A stretch of DNA of 34,463 bases from Porphyromonadaceae bacterium UBA4702 (GCA_002404675.1 DHKE01000056.1:2580-37042); one strand, 5' to 3'; numbered from the stretch's first letter, positions 14,781 to 23,694 are shown. Notes: a model not told the origin generated them from the letters alone. A program made the numbers and translations.

Positions 14781-16085
14781 TCAGCGCAGACGCAGGAATG
14801 AGTATCCGAAGCGTTCTGCGGCTGCACGCTCGAGCTCCTCGCGGAACTCGGGGGCGGCTATAGAAATCATCAGTTTTGCGCGTTCTGCGAGGTTCTTGCC
14901 GCGCAGGTTGACGCATCCGTATTCAGTCACGACGTAGTTTGTCTGGAAGCGTGTTGTTACCACGCCCGCGCCCTCTGTGAGGACGGGCTTGATTTTGGTC
15001 ATGCCCTTGTTGGTAGTGGCGAGCATGGCGAGGAAGGAGAGGCCTCCTTCGCTCTGCGACGAGCCGTAGACGAAGTCGTGCTGGCCGCCGACGGAGGAGA
15101 ATATGCGTGTGCCGATGGAGTCGGCGCATACCTGGCCGGTGAGGTCAATCTCGAGGCATGAGTTGATGGACATGACCTTGGGGTTCTGTGCGATGATGAA
15201 CGGGTTGTTGGTCCATGCCACGTCCTTGAAGATGATGTCCTTGTTGTAGTTCATGAAGTCGTACAGGCGGCGGCTGCCGAGAGCCAGCGAGGCTACGGAG
15301 ACACCGGGCATGACTTTCTTCTGCGAGTTGTCGATGATGCCCTTTTCGAGCAGCGGCAGCACGCCGTCGGTCATTGCCTCTGTGTGCAGCCCGAGGTGCT
15401 TGTGGTTTTCGAGGGCGCGTATGACGGCATTGGGTATGCCGCCTACGCCTATCTGCAGTGTTGCGCCGTCGGGGATATGCTCTGCAATGAAGTTGCCTAT
15501 CTTGATTTCCTTCTCGGTAGGCACGGCGGTAGGCACCTCCATGAGGGGCTCGTCAACGTAGACAGCAGCCGCAAGCTTGGAGACGTGTATCACCGGGTCG
15601 CCGTATGAGTAGGGCATGTTGGGGTTGATCTGCGCGATTACGCGGTCTGCGCACTCCACAGCTGCAGTGGCGAGGTCGGCGGAAACGCCGAAGCTGACAT
15701 AGCCGTTCTCGTCGGGCATTGAGCAGTTGATGAGGGCAACGTCAACGGGGCAGGTGCCGTCGCGGAAGAGGGCGGGAACTTCGCCCAGGAAGCGCGGCGT
15801 CATGGTGCCGTAGCCGTCGTTGATCCATTTGCGCACGGAATTGGAGACGAAGAACGAGTCAACGAGGAACGCCTCTTTGTATTCGGGCTTGCAGTACGGA
15901 GCCGGGCCTTTTGCCACGCAGAACGCGCTGTATACGGTCACACCGTGCAGCTCGCCTCCACGGTCGGCGAGAGCCTGGCAAAGAGCCTCCGGCACGGACG
16001 TTGACCCTTGGATGTAGACGTGGTCGCCGTCCTTGACCAGCTTCAGGGCCTCGGCTGCGCTTACGTATTTGACATCAGTGCTCAT
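14781..16085 (-). CDS. Acetyl-CoA hydrolase/transferase family CoA-transferase
   Basis: A 434-aa cytoplasmic CoA-transferase of the 4-hydroxybutyrate/butyryl-CoA:acetate type. The region HTEAMTDGV carries the predicted catalytic glutamate (Glu236), which in this family forms the glutamyl-CoA thioester. GVGGIPNAV and YVVTEYGCVNLRGKNLAERA are further family signatures. The length is normal. It is the last gene of the ior operon; its start codon lies inside the end of the aminotransferase gene (11-nt overlap), so the two are translationally coupled. In this context the likely job is moving CoA from an aryl-acetyl-CoA to acetate (or another acid), conserving the thioester energy and releasing aryl acetate. 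The family is certain; the substrate is inferred from the operon. Confidence 0.9.
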   Translation of the reverse strand: MSTDVKYVSAAEALKLVKDGDHVYIQGSTSVPEALCQALADRGGELHGVTVYSAFCVAKGPAPYCKPEYKEAFLVDSFFVSNSVRKWINDGYGTMTPRFLGEVPALFRDGTCPVDVALINCSMPDENGYVSFGVSADLATAAVECADRVIAQINPNMPYSYGDPVIHVSKLAAAVYVDEPLMEVPTAVPTEKEIKIGNFIAEHIPDGATLQIGVGGIPNAVIRALENHKHLGLHTEAMTDGVLPLLEKGIIDNSQKKVMPGVSVASLALGSRRLYDFMNYNKDIIFKDVAWTNNPFIIAQNPKVMSINSCLEIDLTGQVCADSIGTRIFSSVGGQHDFVYGSSQSEGGLSFLAMLATTNKGMTKIKPVLTEGAGVVTTRFQTNYVVTEYGCVNLRGKNLAERAKLMISIAAPEFREELERAAAERFGYSFLRLR

Positions 16086-17379
16086 CGTTGAACTTCTTTA
16101 GGCGCGAGTTGAACATTTCAAACGTTTCGGGGTCGCTTATCATCGACACGCAGATGCGCACGCCGTTCTGCTCTGAACCGGTCGAGGGGAGCGAGATGCT
16201 GGAGATGCCGTAGCGCATCAGTTCGAGCTGCATTTCCTCGCTGGTCATGTCCTTGTAGCCGGCGGTGAAGAAGAATCCGTCAGAGATGGGCACATTGCCG
16301 TCGATGTCATAGACGATATGGAAGCCGTTGTCGAGGAGCATCTTCTTGGCAATGGCTGCGCGGCGGCCGTATTCGCGGCTTGTCTCGACAAAGTTCAGTG
16401 TCCCCTCTGCCGCGCCGTTCAGCATGGCTGCTAGGGCGTACTGTGCAGAGTGGGCTGTGCCTGACGAGATAGCGTAGAGTGTGCCGAATACGAAAGCGTC
16501 GCGCAGACGGGGCATGCCGAAGAACTCTTTGAGCGCAGGGTATTCGCGTTCTGCTGCCTTGGGGCTCATAGCCGCTATGGCGATGCGCTGGCCGGCATAG
16601 CTGAATATCTTGGACGCGCTGCACATCATGATGTACGAGTCGGTGTATTTCGCCACTGTGGGGATGTACGGAGCCTCGTAGGGGTGGCTGAAGTCGGTGC
16701 GGAAGTCCATGCCCATGTAGGCGAGGTCTTCCATGACTATGACATCATATTTGGTGGCAAGACGGCCTATGATTTCCAGCTCCTCGTCGGTGAGGTTGGT
16801 CCATGCCGGGTTGTTCGGGTTGGAGTACACGAGGGCTGTGATGTTGCCTTTGCTGAGGTATTCCTCGAGCTTTGCCTCCATCTTCTTGCCACGGTACTCG
16901 TAGATGTCGAATGACTCGATGCCGATGCCGAGTATGTGTGCCTGGGTGAGAGTGGCAGGGAAGCCCGGCTGAAGGAACAGTATTGAATCCTTGCCGGGGA
17001 GGCGGTGCATGAGAGTCAGCATGAGGGCAAACGAGCCCTGCATCGAGCCAACTGTGGCGAAAATGTCCTCGGGAGCAATGTCAACGTTGAGGAAAGCCTT
17101 GATGAACTTCGAGCCGGCCTCTTTCAGTACGGGTATTCCGGAGATGTCGGGATACTTGTTGGGGATGCCGCTGCGCAGGGCCTTGCATTCAGCCTCGATG
17201 CCTACTTGCGATGCGGGCAGTCCCGGGTTGCCGATTTCGAGGTGGACGAACTTGTCGTCGGCTATCTTCTCGAGGTTGGCAGCCAGCGAACATATCTGGC
17301 GTATTGTGGCCTGAGTGATGTCGGCTATCTGGAGGTCTTTGATTGCGCCTTCCAGTTGTTCTTTCGTGATAGGAAACAT
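16075..17379 (-). CDS. PLP-dependent aminotransferase, class I/II
   Basis: A 434-aa fold-type I aminotransferase. Visible active-site elements are NPNNP (187-191), Asp218 in MEDLAY (pyridine nitrogen), the Schiff-base lysine Lys257 in SASKIFSYAGQR, and Arg408 in GVRIC for the substrate carboxylate. It would remove the amino group of an amino acid to give a 2-oxo acid in the cytoplasm. It lies 3 nt after iorB and overlaps the CoA-transferase, so its product is very likely the 2-oxo acid used by IorAB, pointing to aromatic amino acids (Phe, Tyr, Trp). It could also accept alanine or branched amino acids; sequence alone does not fix this. Confidence 0.9.
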   Translation of the reverse strand: MFPITKEQLEGAIKDLQIADITQATIRQICSLAANLEKIADDKFVHLEIGNPGLPASQVGIEAECKALRSGIPNKYPDISGIPVLKEAGSKFIKAFLNVDIAPEDIFATVGSMQGSFALMLTLMHRLPGKDSILFLQPGFPATLTQAHILGIGIESFDIYEYRGKKMEAKLEEYLSKGNITALVYSNPNNPAWTNLTDEELEIIGRLATKYDVIVMEDLAYMGMDFRTDFSHPYEAPYIPTVAKYTDSYIMMCSASKIFSYAGQRIAIAAMSPKAAEREYPALKEFFGMPRLRDAFVFGTLYAISSGTAHSAQYALAAMLNGAAEGTLNFVETSREYGRRAAIAKKMLLDNGFHIVYDIDGNVPISDGFFFTAGYKDMTSEEMQLELMRYGISSISLPSTGSEQNGVRICVSMISDPETFEMFNSRLKKFNDEH

Positions 17380-17382
17380 GGC

Positions 17383-17970
17383 TTACTTGTTAAGGGACTT
17401 TGCAGTGTGGTCGTATCCGGCGCGGAATGCGACGATGTTCATTTCCACGATGTTGTCGCCCTTTGCGCCGAAGACAGTGCGTATTCCCTCCTCGATTTTC
17501 TCCTTCTCGAGGTCGATGAAGCGGGCAGCCGCGCCGAGCAGCACCATGTTGGATGTGCGGGGAGAAGCCACTTCCTTGGCGAGAGCGTCCATGTCAAACG
17601 CCACAACGTTGGAGTGCTTGTTCAGCTCCTTCATCAGCTCGTCCTGGTCGGGATAGTTGCCGATGTTGATGAACGGTGCAGTGTTGGTCACGATCCAGCC
17701 GTTGGGGTTGAGGTATTCAGTGTAACGCAGTGCCTCCATAGGCTCGAGCGAAACGATGAGGTCTGCGCCGCCGAGGGGGATGAGGTCAGACTTGATGGGG
17801 TCAGAGCTGAGGCGGAGGTTTGACTGCACGTCGCCGCCGCGCTGTGACATGCCGTGCACTTCGGCTTGTTTGAGGTAGAGGTTTTCCCGCAGAGCGGCAG
17901 CTCCGAGGATTGTGGCAATCGAGAGGATGCCTTGTCCGCCGACACCGGCGAGTACTATATCGGTTTTCAT
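17383..17970 (-). CDS. iorB: Indolepyruvate oxidoreductase, beta subunit
   Basis: A 195-aa protein that is essentially the gamma domain of 2-oxoacid:ferredoxin oxidoreductases. It shows the glycine-rich start VLAGVGGQGILS (6-17) and EVHGMSQRGGDVQSNLR (37-53), both typical of IorB. With IorA it forms the enzyme that oxidatively decarboxylates aryl-pyruvates to aryl-acetyl-CoA. It is 3 nt upstream of the aminotransferase and 102 nt downstream of iorA, with a hairpin in the gap that could alter the ratio of the two subunits. Length and motifs look intact. Confidence 0.95.
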   Translation of the reverse strand: MKTDIVLAGVGGQGILSIATILGAAALRENLYLKQAEVHGMSQRGGDVQSNLRLSSDPIKSDLIPLGGADLIVSLEPMEALRYTEYLNPNGWIVTNTAPFINIGNYPDQDELMKELNKHSNVVAFDMDALAKEVASPRTSNMVLLGAAARFIDLEKEKIEEGIRTVFGAKGDNIVEMNIVAFRAGYDHTAKSLNK

Positions 17971-18002
17971 GAATTAATTCGTGTATGTTTGTGTGGTCGG
18001 GC

Positions 18003-18035
18003 ATTGCGGACGGATGCGGTTGCAGTGTCCGCAAT
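18003..18035 (-). other. Intercistronic hairpin between iorA and iorB
   Basis: ATTGCGGAC (18003-18011) and GTCCGCAAT (18027-18035) are exact reverse complements around a 15-nt loop. There is no T-run, so a processing or stability role is more likely than termination. Confidence 0.5.
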
Positions 18036-18072
18036 ACCCTGTATGTTGTAACTCTCTGTTGGTATGCCGCCT

Positions 18073-19719
18073 TTACTTTTTGTTGGCTTTAGCAGCCTTT
18101 GCGGCTGCAGCGGCGTGGCGGCGTGCTGTCTGTATGCACTCGCGGCGCGAGATGATGACAGACAGGCCGGGATAGTCGATTTCCTCCTTGAAGAGCTGCT
18201 TCATCTCGTCGTGGTTCTTGGGCAGAGCGTCGATGGTGCGCAGGTGCTTGGGGTCAACGCCGAGGCCGAGGCAGATGTCCTCGAGCTTGCCGGTGCCCTG
18301 GGAATCCTGTCCGCCGGTCATGCCGGTTGTCAGGTTGTCAGAGATGATGAGGGTCATGTGGGTGTTCTCGTTGACAGCATCGAGCAGGCCGGTCATGCCA
18401 GAGTGGGTGAACGTGGAGTCGCCGATGATGGCGATAGAGGGGTGAACGCCGGCGTCGGCAGCGCCCTTGGCCATTGTCACAGACGCGCCCATGTCGAGGC
18501 ATGTGTCGATGGCGTTGAACGGCGAGAGGTAGCCGAGTGTGTAGCAGCCTATGTCGCCGAACACTTTCGGCGCCTCATAGTCTTTCAGCGCATCGTTGAG
18601 TGCGCCGTATACGTCGCGGTGGCTGCATCCCTGGCAGAGGGCCGGCGGACGCGGCATGACGATTTTCGGGGTCGGTGTGACCTCGGCGATCTTGAGGCTG
18701 TCCATTTCGGGACGAACTGCGAGCAGCGCGGCGCGTACTGCGTCGGGCGTGAGTTCGCCGGTGCGGGGCAGCTGTCCGCTGAGCTTGCCGTAGATAATGC
18801 CGTTGCGGTTGAGTTCGCCGCGCACCTTCTGCTCGATGAAGGGCTGGCCTTCTTCTATTATCATGAGCGATTCGGTCTCGTCAACCAGCTTGGCTATGAG
18901 GCCTGTCGGCAGCGGATACTGCGAAATCTTGAGTACGGGGAAGGGGCAGCCGCCGGGGAAGAGTTCGTCGAGGTAGTTGGCAGCGATGCCGCTTACGATG
19001 ATGCCCATAGACTTGTCCTTGCCCTCGCGGTAGTTGTTGAAGGGGGAAGTCTCAGATACGTTACGCAGCTCGTCATAGTCCTTGAGCAGCTGCACGTAGC
19101 GGCGTTTCGAGTTGGCTGGCATGAGCACCCACTGCGGGAGTTTCTCGGGGAACTTGAGCTTGTTCTGCTCTGTATATTCCTTTTCCACCTCCACTACAGC
19201 ACGCGAGTGTGAGAGGCGTGTCACCATGCGGAGCATCACGGGGATGCCGTGCTTTTCGGAGAGTTCGAAGCCGTAGCGTGCCATGTCATAAGCCTCCTGC
19301 TGGTCAGTCGGCTCGAGAATGGGAACGAATGCAAATGCGGCGTAGTAGCGAGAGTCCTGCTCGTTCTGCGATGAGTGCATCGAGGGGTCGTCTGCTGAAA
19401 TGACGAGGATGCCGCCGTTGGCGCCAGTCATTGCGGAGTTGACAAACGGGTCTGCGGCCACGTTCAGTCCGACGTGCTTCATCGACACCATTGAACGTTT
19501 GCCGGCGAAGGACATACCCAGCGCTTCTTCCATTGCGGTCTTCTCATTTGACGACCAGTGAGAGTGGATATTTCTTTCTTTGGTGAGCGGGTGGCTCTGT
19601 ACGTATTCCAAGATTTCGGTCGAAGGTGTGCCAGGGTAGGCGTATGCTCCGGACAGTCCGGCGTGCAGCGCTCCAAGAGCCAACGCCTCGTCGCCAAGCA
19701 ACAGTTGTTTCGTTTTCAT
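18073..19719 (-). CDS. iorA: Indolepyruvate oxidoreductase, alpha subunit, without the ferredoxin domain
   Basis: A 548-aa thiamine-diphosphate enzyme. The N-terminal half is the pyrimidine-binding domain (AYPGTPSTEI at 27-36, SSNEKTAMEEALGMSFAG near 56-73). The C-terminal half has CQGCSHRDVYGAL (362-374) and the diphosphate/Mg site GDS (433-435) to N462 in SDNLTTGMTGGQ. With IorB it decarboxylates aryl-pyruvates. Many archaeal and clostridial IorA proteins end in a ferredoxin domain binding two 4Fe-4S clusters. Here the chain stops after ISRRECIQTARR with an Ala/Lys tail and no CxxCxxC motif. From memory, shorter IorA forms are usual in Bacteroides, so this is probably not a truncation. It is the first gene of the operon, with its own promoter. 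Confidence 0.94.
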   Translation of the reverse strand: MKTKQLLLGDEALALGALHAGLSGAYAYPGTPSTEILEYVQSHPLTKERNIHSHWSSNEKTAMEEALGMSFAGKRSMVSMKHVGLNVAADPFVNSAMTGANGGILVISADDPSMHSSQNEQDSRYYAAFAFVPILEPTDQQEAYDMARYGFELSEKHGIPVMLRMVTRLSHSRAVVEVEKEYTEQNKLKFPEKLPQWVLMPANSKRRYVQLLKDYDELRNVSETSPFNNYREGKDKSMGIIVSGIAANYLDELFPGGCPFPVLKISQYPLPTGLIAKLVDETESLMIIEEGQPFIEQKVRGELNRNGIIYGKLSGQLPRTGELTPDAVRAALLAVRPEMDSLKIAEVTPTPKIVMPRPPALCQGCSHRDVYGALNDALKDYEAPKVFGDIGCYTLGYLSPFNAIDTCLDMGASVTMAKGAADAGVHPSIAIIGDSTFTHSGMTGLLDAVNENTHMTLIISDNLTTGMTGGQDSQGTGKLEDICLGLGVDPKHLRTIDALPKNHDEMKQLFKEEIDYPGLSVIISRRECIQTARRHAAAAAKAAKANKK

Positions 19720-19760
19720 CCGTAATTAGATTTTCAGTTATTTGTAGTAGGTATTTGGTG

Positions 19761-19791
19761 CAAAGATAGTAAATCCTTTTCGCATGGCAAA
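19761..19791 (-). promoter_or_regulatory. Promoter of the ior operon
   Basis: Minus-strand TTTG (19788-19791), 19 nt, TATCTTTG (19761-19768), about 40 nt upstream of the iorA start codon. Full consensus match. Confidence 0.85.
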
Positions 19792-21634
19792 ATCTAAGTT
19801 GCAGCGGCAGCTGCCGCAGGTCGCCGCGCCGCCTCGCTTGACGATTGCAACCCGGCTCGTTTGGCACTGTGCCTATGCGTTGATTTGCGGTTGATATTTT
19901 CAAATGCTCATGACTGTATGTGCGGTTGAGTTGAGGTCTTGCATAGCCTTCGCAAAGTCTGCAGTATGGCGTTGATTTATTTGCTTTGAGGTCATTGGTT
20001 TTGCCTTTCTCTGACTATCCGAAATTGAGGAATTTGATTGTTGATGCGTGCGATGACATGGACTTGAAATGGTCGGTTGATTTGAACAGGGGAATTAGCG
20101 ATGCAATATCTTGTCGTTGATTAATGTTTGGACATTTGAATGTTTCCATGAATATGAAGTTGTAACATATAATATATATCACTGATATATAAAGTGCAGT
20201 GTTGCAATTTTGTTGTGTGTGTCTTAATTGTTACAGGACAGTTCACTGTTTTGATGTATGGTTTTGTCGGGGATTAATACAGGAGATAATTGTTGTGTGC
20301 AGGTAACGCTGTTGTTGCTATGAAAAATGTTCACGAGCCGAGGTGTGAGAAAAAGGTGGTTTGAGTTGAAACGGAGTTTGTGGAGAATGATGATTTTTTA
20401 CCAGTGGGTTAAGATTGGGAATAGTATTGGCTCTTGTGAAATGCGATGATTGAAGAGATTGATATAAATAATTCAACTATGAGAATACGGCTGTTTGATT
20501 TGCATATATAGTATAATTGCTGGGGACATGCAATGATAATCTTAAGTGTATACGTTTTTGTCGCGAGAGTCTTTGCTTTGCAGTCCTATGAACCGCATTT
20601 GGCAAAACAATCATTTGTCATGTTCGTGTGAGCGGCAAAGTTCATTTATAAAAACGGTATTGTCCTCGTGTAAGAGGTTGTTTTATATGGCTGTGATAAT
20701 TTGACTTGATTGCCGATGTTTGGCTGATTAGTTAGTAGAACATTTCAACTTTGTATTTGCGGATCTGCATCTTAAATGGATTATCCCTTAATGTGCATTG
20801 ATTGTTTCTCAATAGATTGTTGCTGATATTCAGTCAGTGTCTCTGCATGTTTGCGAATTGTTAGTGACGTCACAGCGTGTTGATTGAGCATATAGATTTG
20901 CAGCGTGACGCATTTCTTGTTTTTGGATTGACATACCGCTTGCGATGAAAACTCGAGCGTCCATGGCTCATATAATTGAACATCAATGTTGATATGTAAT
21001 GCTTGAATGATTTTGCCAGGCAAGTATGTTTCATCATTTGCAGGCTCTGAGACGTGATATCAAACTTCATTCATGCTGCTTGTGCTGTTGTTCTGTGGCG
21101 GTAGAGGTGCAAATAGCCAACCTGCGGCCGCTTGGTCTGTTTTTGCTCGGTTAGGGGTGTTTCCCATACAGCGTATGTATAACGTTTCGGGGACTGTACT
21201 TGGCAATCGAGGTACGTTGTGTGTCGATTGGTGCAACATCTGTCATGGGGAAAGGTGTTGGTTGAGTGTCTTGAGGGGAGTCTTGTTGCTCTTCTGTAGA
21301 CTGAATTTTCCGAGGGGCTAATCGGGGCTGATTTGAAAACTCGATTCTCGCTTGAGGTTGTGAGGCATAAATGTCGGCATAAATGCGGTTGTAGACGAAA
21401 AAAGTTGCGAGGAATGTTGCGTGAATGTCTGTTTGAAAACGGGAATTGCGATTGCGGATGAAAATTGCATTTTGGAAATTACATCTGAAAACTCGTCAGA
21501 AAATTGCATGTCCGCCTCATTAGCGGTGTTTTCAGTGTCGAAACCAGTTCAAAAATGGTACTCGACATATTTCAGGCGGCGTGGAGACGCGGAATGCGGT
21601 AGATTGTGATAAATCAAAAATGATTGACTTGTCG

Positions 21635-21774
21635 CTCTTCGGACACTGCACGCCGTGTTTCTGCTAAGTCAAGGGTAATGCGTCGATAATATGGCTGTTG
21701 CCGAAATCCTCTTGTTTGCAAAAAGGCTTCGTCCAAATTATTATCGGAGGTTTTGGCGAGGCGTGTCCGAAGAG
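21635..21774. repeat. REP-like palindrome with inverted partner, copy D
   Basis: CGGACACTGCACGCCGTGTT (21640-21659) is a diverged form of the repeat core. CTCTTCGGACA (21635-21645) is matched by its exact reverse complement TGTCCGAAGAG at 21764-21774, so the pair brackets about 120 nt. The spacing differs from copies B and C. Confidence 0.55.
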
Positions 21775-21804
21775 GGGTGAGTGCAAATGTCAGAAGCAGA
21801 GCGT

Positions 21805-21846
21805 CTCGGCACAATCGTGGGGCAATTATTCCCGAAATGTGCCGAG
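21805..21846. other. Isolated stem-loop in the gene desert
   Basis: CTCGGCACA (21805-21813) pairs exactly with TGTGCCGAG (21838-21846). Inside, GGG and CCC flank AT-rich CAATTATT, giving a two-part hairpin of 42 nt. No gene ends nearby, so it is not an obvious terminator. Confidence 0.45.
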
Positions 21847-22289
21847 TTGAGGGCGGTTTTGATTTTCTGCCAGAATTGGCCGGATGTGATTTTAATGGTG
21901 TAATATATTGATGTGTAGTGAATTATAGGGTATTGTCGGTTAATTAACTGCGATGAGAGCGCGATGTGTGGGAGTGGGGCGATTGACAGGTCGAAAAAAT
22001 CGCATTGTCGCGAATTTTCGTCTCGAAAAAATTCACTCGAAGAGGCTGGGGCGGTGGTGCAGGCTCGTGGCGTGAAATTCTTGGCATCTGACTTCCGGGT
22101 TCTAAGATTTTGAATTGGTCAATTTTTCCTCGAGGCTGGGTGGGGGATAGGTGCCTATTTGAAAATGCACACGAGTTGTGTGTACTTGCAAACATTGCAT
22201 TTGCAAACTGTGGCGTAACGCAAATTTTGCTGCAAATGGAAATGATTTTCGGAGCGGGTTGCAACAACAAACATGGTATGTGGTATTTC

Positions 22290-22326
22290 AAATTCGCAAG
22301 CGAGAATGGTTTGCCATTGCGAATTT
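22290..22326. promoter_or_regulatory. Palindrome upstream of the XRE-type regulator
   Basis: AAATTCGCAA (22290-22299) and TTGCGAATTT (22317-22326) are exact reverse complements; AATGG-TTTG-CCATT lies between and partly overlaps. It is about 330 nt upstream of the regulator gene. It could be an operator or a hairpin; similar TGCAAAT-like words are frequent nearby. Confidence 0.35.
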
Positions 22327-22597
22327 TTGTCGTTAGTGTTTGTTTACAACGTGTGTAAACTGCTGATTTATATGCATATAACACCTATGGCTGATTGCGG
22401 CTTGAAGAAATCGCCCTAAATCTGGCGCAACATCGAAGTGCGCCCAACTCCCGAAGAATAATCTGTTATACTGCAACTTGTTGGAGTCTCTCTATGAAAT
22501 AACTAGTTTAGGATTGCATTTCTCAATTTGGAACGACATACCTGCTGGTTGTGCATGGTGGTATGTAAATGCAAATATGTCGATTTGTGCTTCTAAA

Positions 22598-22629
22598 TTT
22601 GCGGTTCTGAATTTTATTGATTACATTTG
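22598..22629 (+). promoter_or_regulatory. Promoter of the XRE-type regulator
   Basis: TTTG (22598-22601), 20 nt, TACATTTG (22622-22629), about 30 nt before the start codon. Confidence 0.75.
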
Positions 22630-22659
22630 TAGGCCGAAAAATAGCAACGAAATCAGTCT

Positions 22660-23163
22660 ATGGAAGAAGAAAATATAGCGACTCGTCTAAAACTCTTTTT
22701 CGAGTTTCAGGGTTTGTCCAACTCTCAGTTCGCTGACAGCTGCGGCATTCCTCGTCCGACACTTTCGCAAATCATCACCGGGAGGAACAAGAAGATCAGC
22801 GACAAGCTGGTGGGTCAAATCCATGCTGCTTACCCATCGCTGTCTGTGATGTGGCTGCTCTTTGGTGAAGGTGAAATGATGGTTCAGGATGCCGCTATGC
22901 ACGATGTGCAGGGAGAATCGGACGCGAGCGAAGTAAATTTGCCCTCCGAGGGTATAGCGAGCGTGGAAAACGCCAAGGAAACAGCGGTTAATTCTGCCTC
23001 AAACAGTCGTATCTATCCGATAAATCAGGGTGTTAGACCGATTGACCAGCAGGCGGCTTTGCGGTTGAAAATAGCGGAAACGCTGCCTGTGGCTAAGAAA
23101 ATCAGCCATATTACGGTCTATTACGATGATTCTACGTTTGAAACGTTCTATCCTCGCAAGTGA
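22660..23163 (+). CDS. XRE-type helix-turn-helix protein
   Basis: A 167-aa predicted DNA-binding regulator. Residues 5-70 form the HTH: IATRLKLFFEFQGLSNSQFA, then CGIPRPTLSQIITGRNKKIS with the recognition helix, then WLLFGEGEM, a closing motif I recall from Bacteroidales proteins of this type. A loosely conserved linker rich in Ala, Glu and Asn (75-130) follows. The C-terminal segment ISHITVYYDDSTFETFYP also recurs in relatives. It may bind its own promoter; the target is unknown. It is alone between long non-coding stretches, which suits a regulator left from, or acquired with, mobile DNA. The start is supported by the promoter spacing. Confidence 0.88.
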   Translation: MEEENIATRLKLFFEFQGLSNSQFADSCGIPRPTLSQIITGRNKKISDKLVGQIHAAYPSLSVMWLLFGEGEMMVQDAAMHDVQGESDASEVNLPSEGIASVENAKETAVNSASNSRIYPINQGVRPIDQQAALRLKIAETLPVAKKISHITVYYDDSTFETFYPRK

Positions 23164-23694
23164 TGTTTGTGCAATATTTGGCATCGCCTCTATTGAGCCA
23201 GTTTGATGAGGCTTCTTCTCGTTTGCAGTTCTTAGGGGAAAGGGGACTGAAGTTTTTTCGTCTTTGAGGTGTATTTTTCAGGTTCGAGATTTTGAAATAT
23301 ATGTGGCGAGGAGTGTTGTACTTGGTCATATATTTTATTGTCGATGCCGTTAATTGCTTGGACATTGCCATTATTAAGATGATTGTCAGTATGATAAAGT
23401 CGTATGAGTGCTGTCTGTCATTATTGACCAGAAAAATTTTTCGACCTCATTCCCCTATCCGGATGCAGGTGGGATATTGTTTTCGCCGAATATGCTGATT
23501 ATTTCAGTCAATATATTATGTCTGTGATTTGAATTTGAACAGCGAGTGCAGCAATATATGATAGTGAGTTCTATTCATTTTATTGAGATTGTGAACTGCT
23601 TACGTATTTCTAATATGTAATCATTGGCACGTGTGATTATGTTGCGCGAAGTTCATCTATATGTATTGTTGATTATTGATGTAATGAGAAAAGT
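23164..23694. other. AT-rich intergenic region, no gene seen
   Basis: 531 nt between the regulator and aroE. The only open frame (68 codons from 23292) is hydrophobic and low in complexity, has no leader and was not accepted. No clear terminator or consensus promoter was found. Confidence 0.65.

Larger units (their letters stand above)
19792..22597. other. AT-rich gene desert
   Basis: About 2.8 kb with no convincing coding sequence on either strand. Open frames are short (under 150 codons), start without leaders and read as low-complexity sequence. Base composition is clearly richer in A+T than neighbouring genes, and the plus strand is rich in G and T but poor in C between about 19.9 and 21.3 kb. 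It contains an AT inverted repeat (TATATATC 20173-20180 with GATATATA 20184-20191), a REP-like palindrome with an inverted partner (21635-21774), a stem-loop at 21805-21846, and a palindrome at 22290-22326. It could be decayed DNA, a landing area for mobile elements or an undescribed RNA region. Confidence 0.7.

Noticed and set aside
13621..14916. Open frame of 431 codons on the minus strand across the META gene
   Set aside because: It is antisense to a gene with signal peptide, promoter and two META domains. It also crosses the bidirectional terminator.
18064..19212. Open frame of 382 codons on the plus strand across iorA
   Set aside because: Mirror of conserved TPP-enzyme sequence; no start context, no recognisable domain.
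20166..20195. Possible dif (XerCD) site around AACATATAATATATATCACT
   Set aside because: The similarity to dif is limited to AT-rich words. The two inverted 11-nt arms are not present, and no skew switch can be shown from this window.
21944..22384. Minus-strand open frame of 146 codons in the desert
   Set aside because: Composition is rich in Ser, Pro, Gln and Arg with no regular secondary structure pattern, and there is no promoter or leader.
19792..22659. Replication origin in the AT-rich desert
   Set aside because: No cluster of DnaA boxes (TTATCCACA) was found on either strand, and no origin-linked genes are nearby.
23292..23498. 68-codon hydrophobic open frame between the regulator and aroE
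   Set aside because: No leader, odd composition and no homologue that I recognise. Treated as chance.
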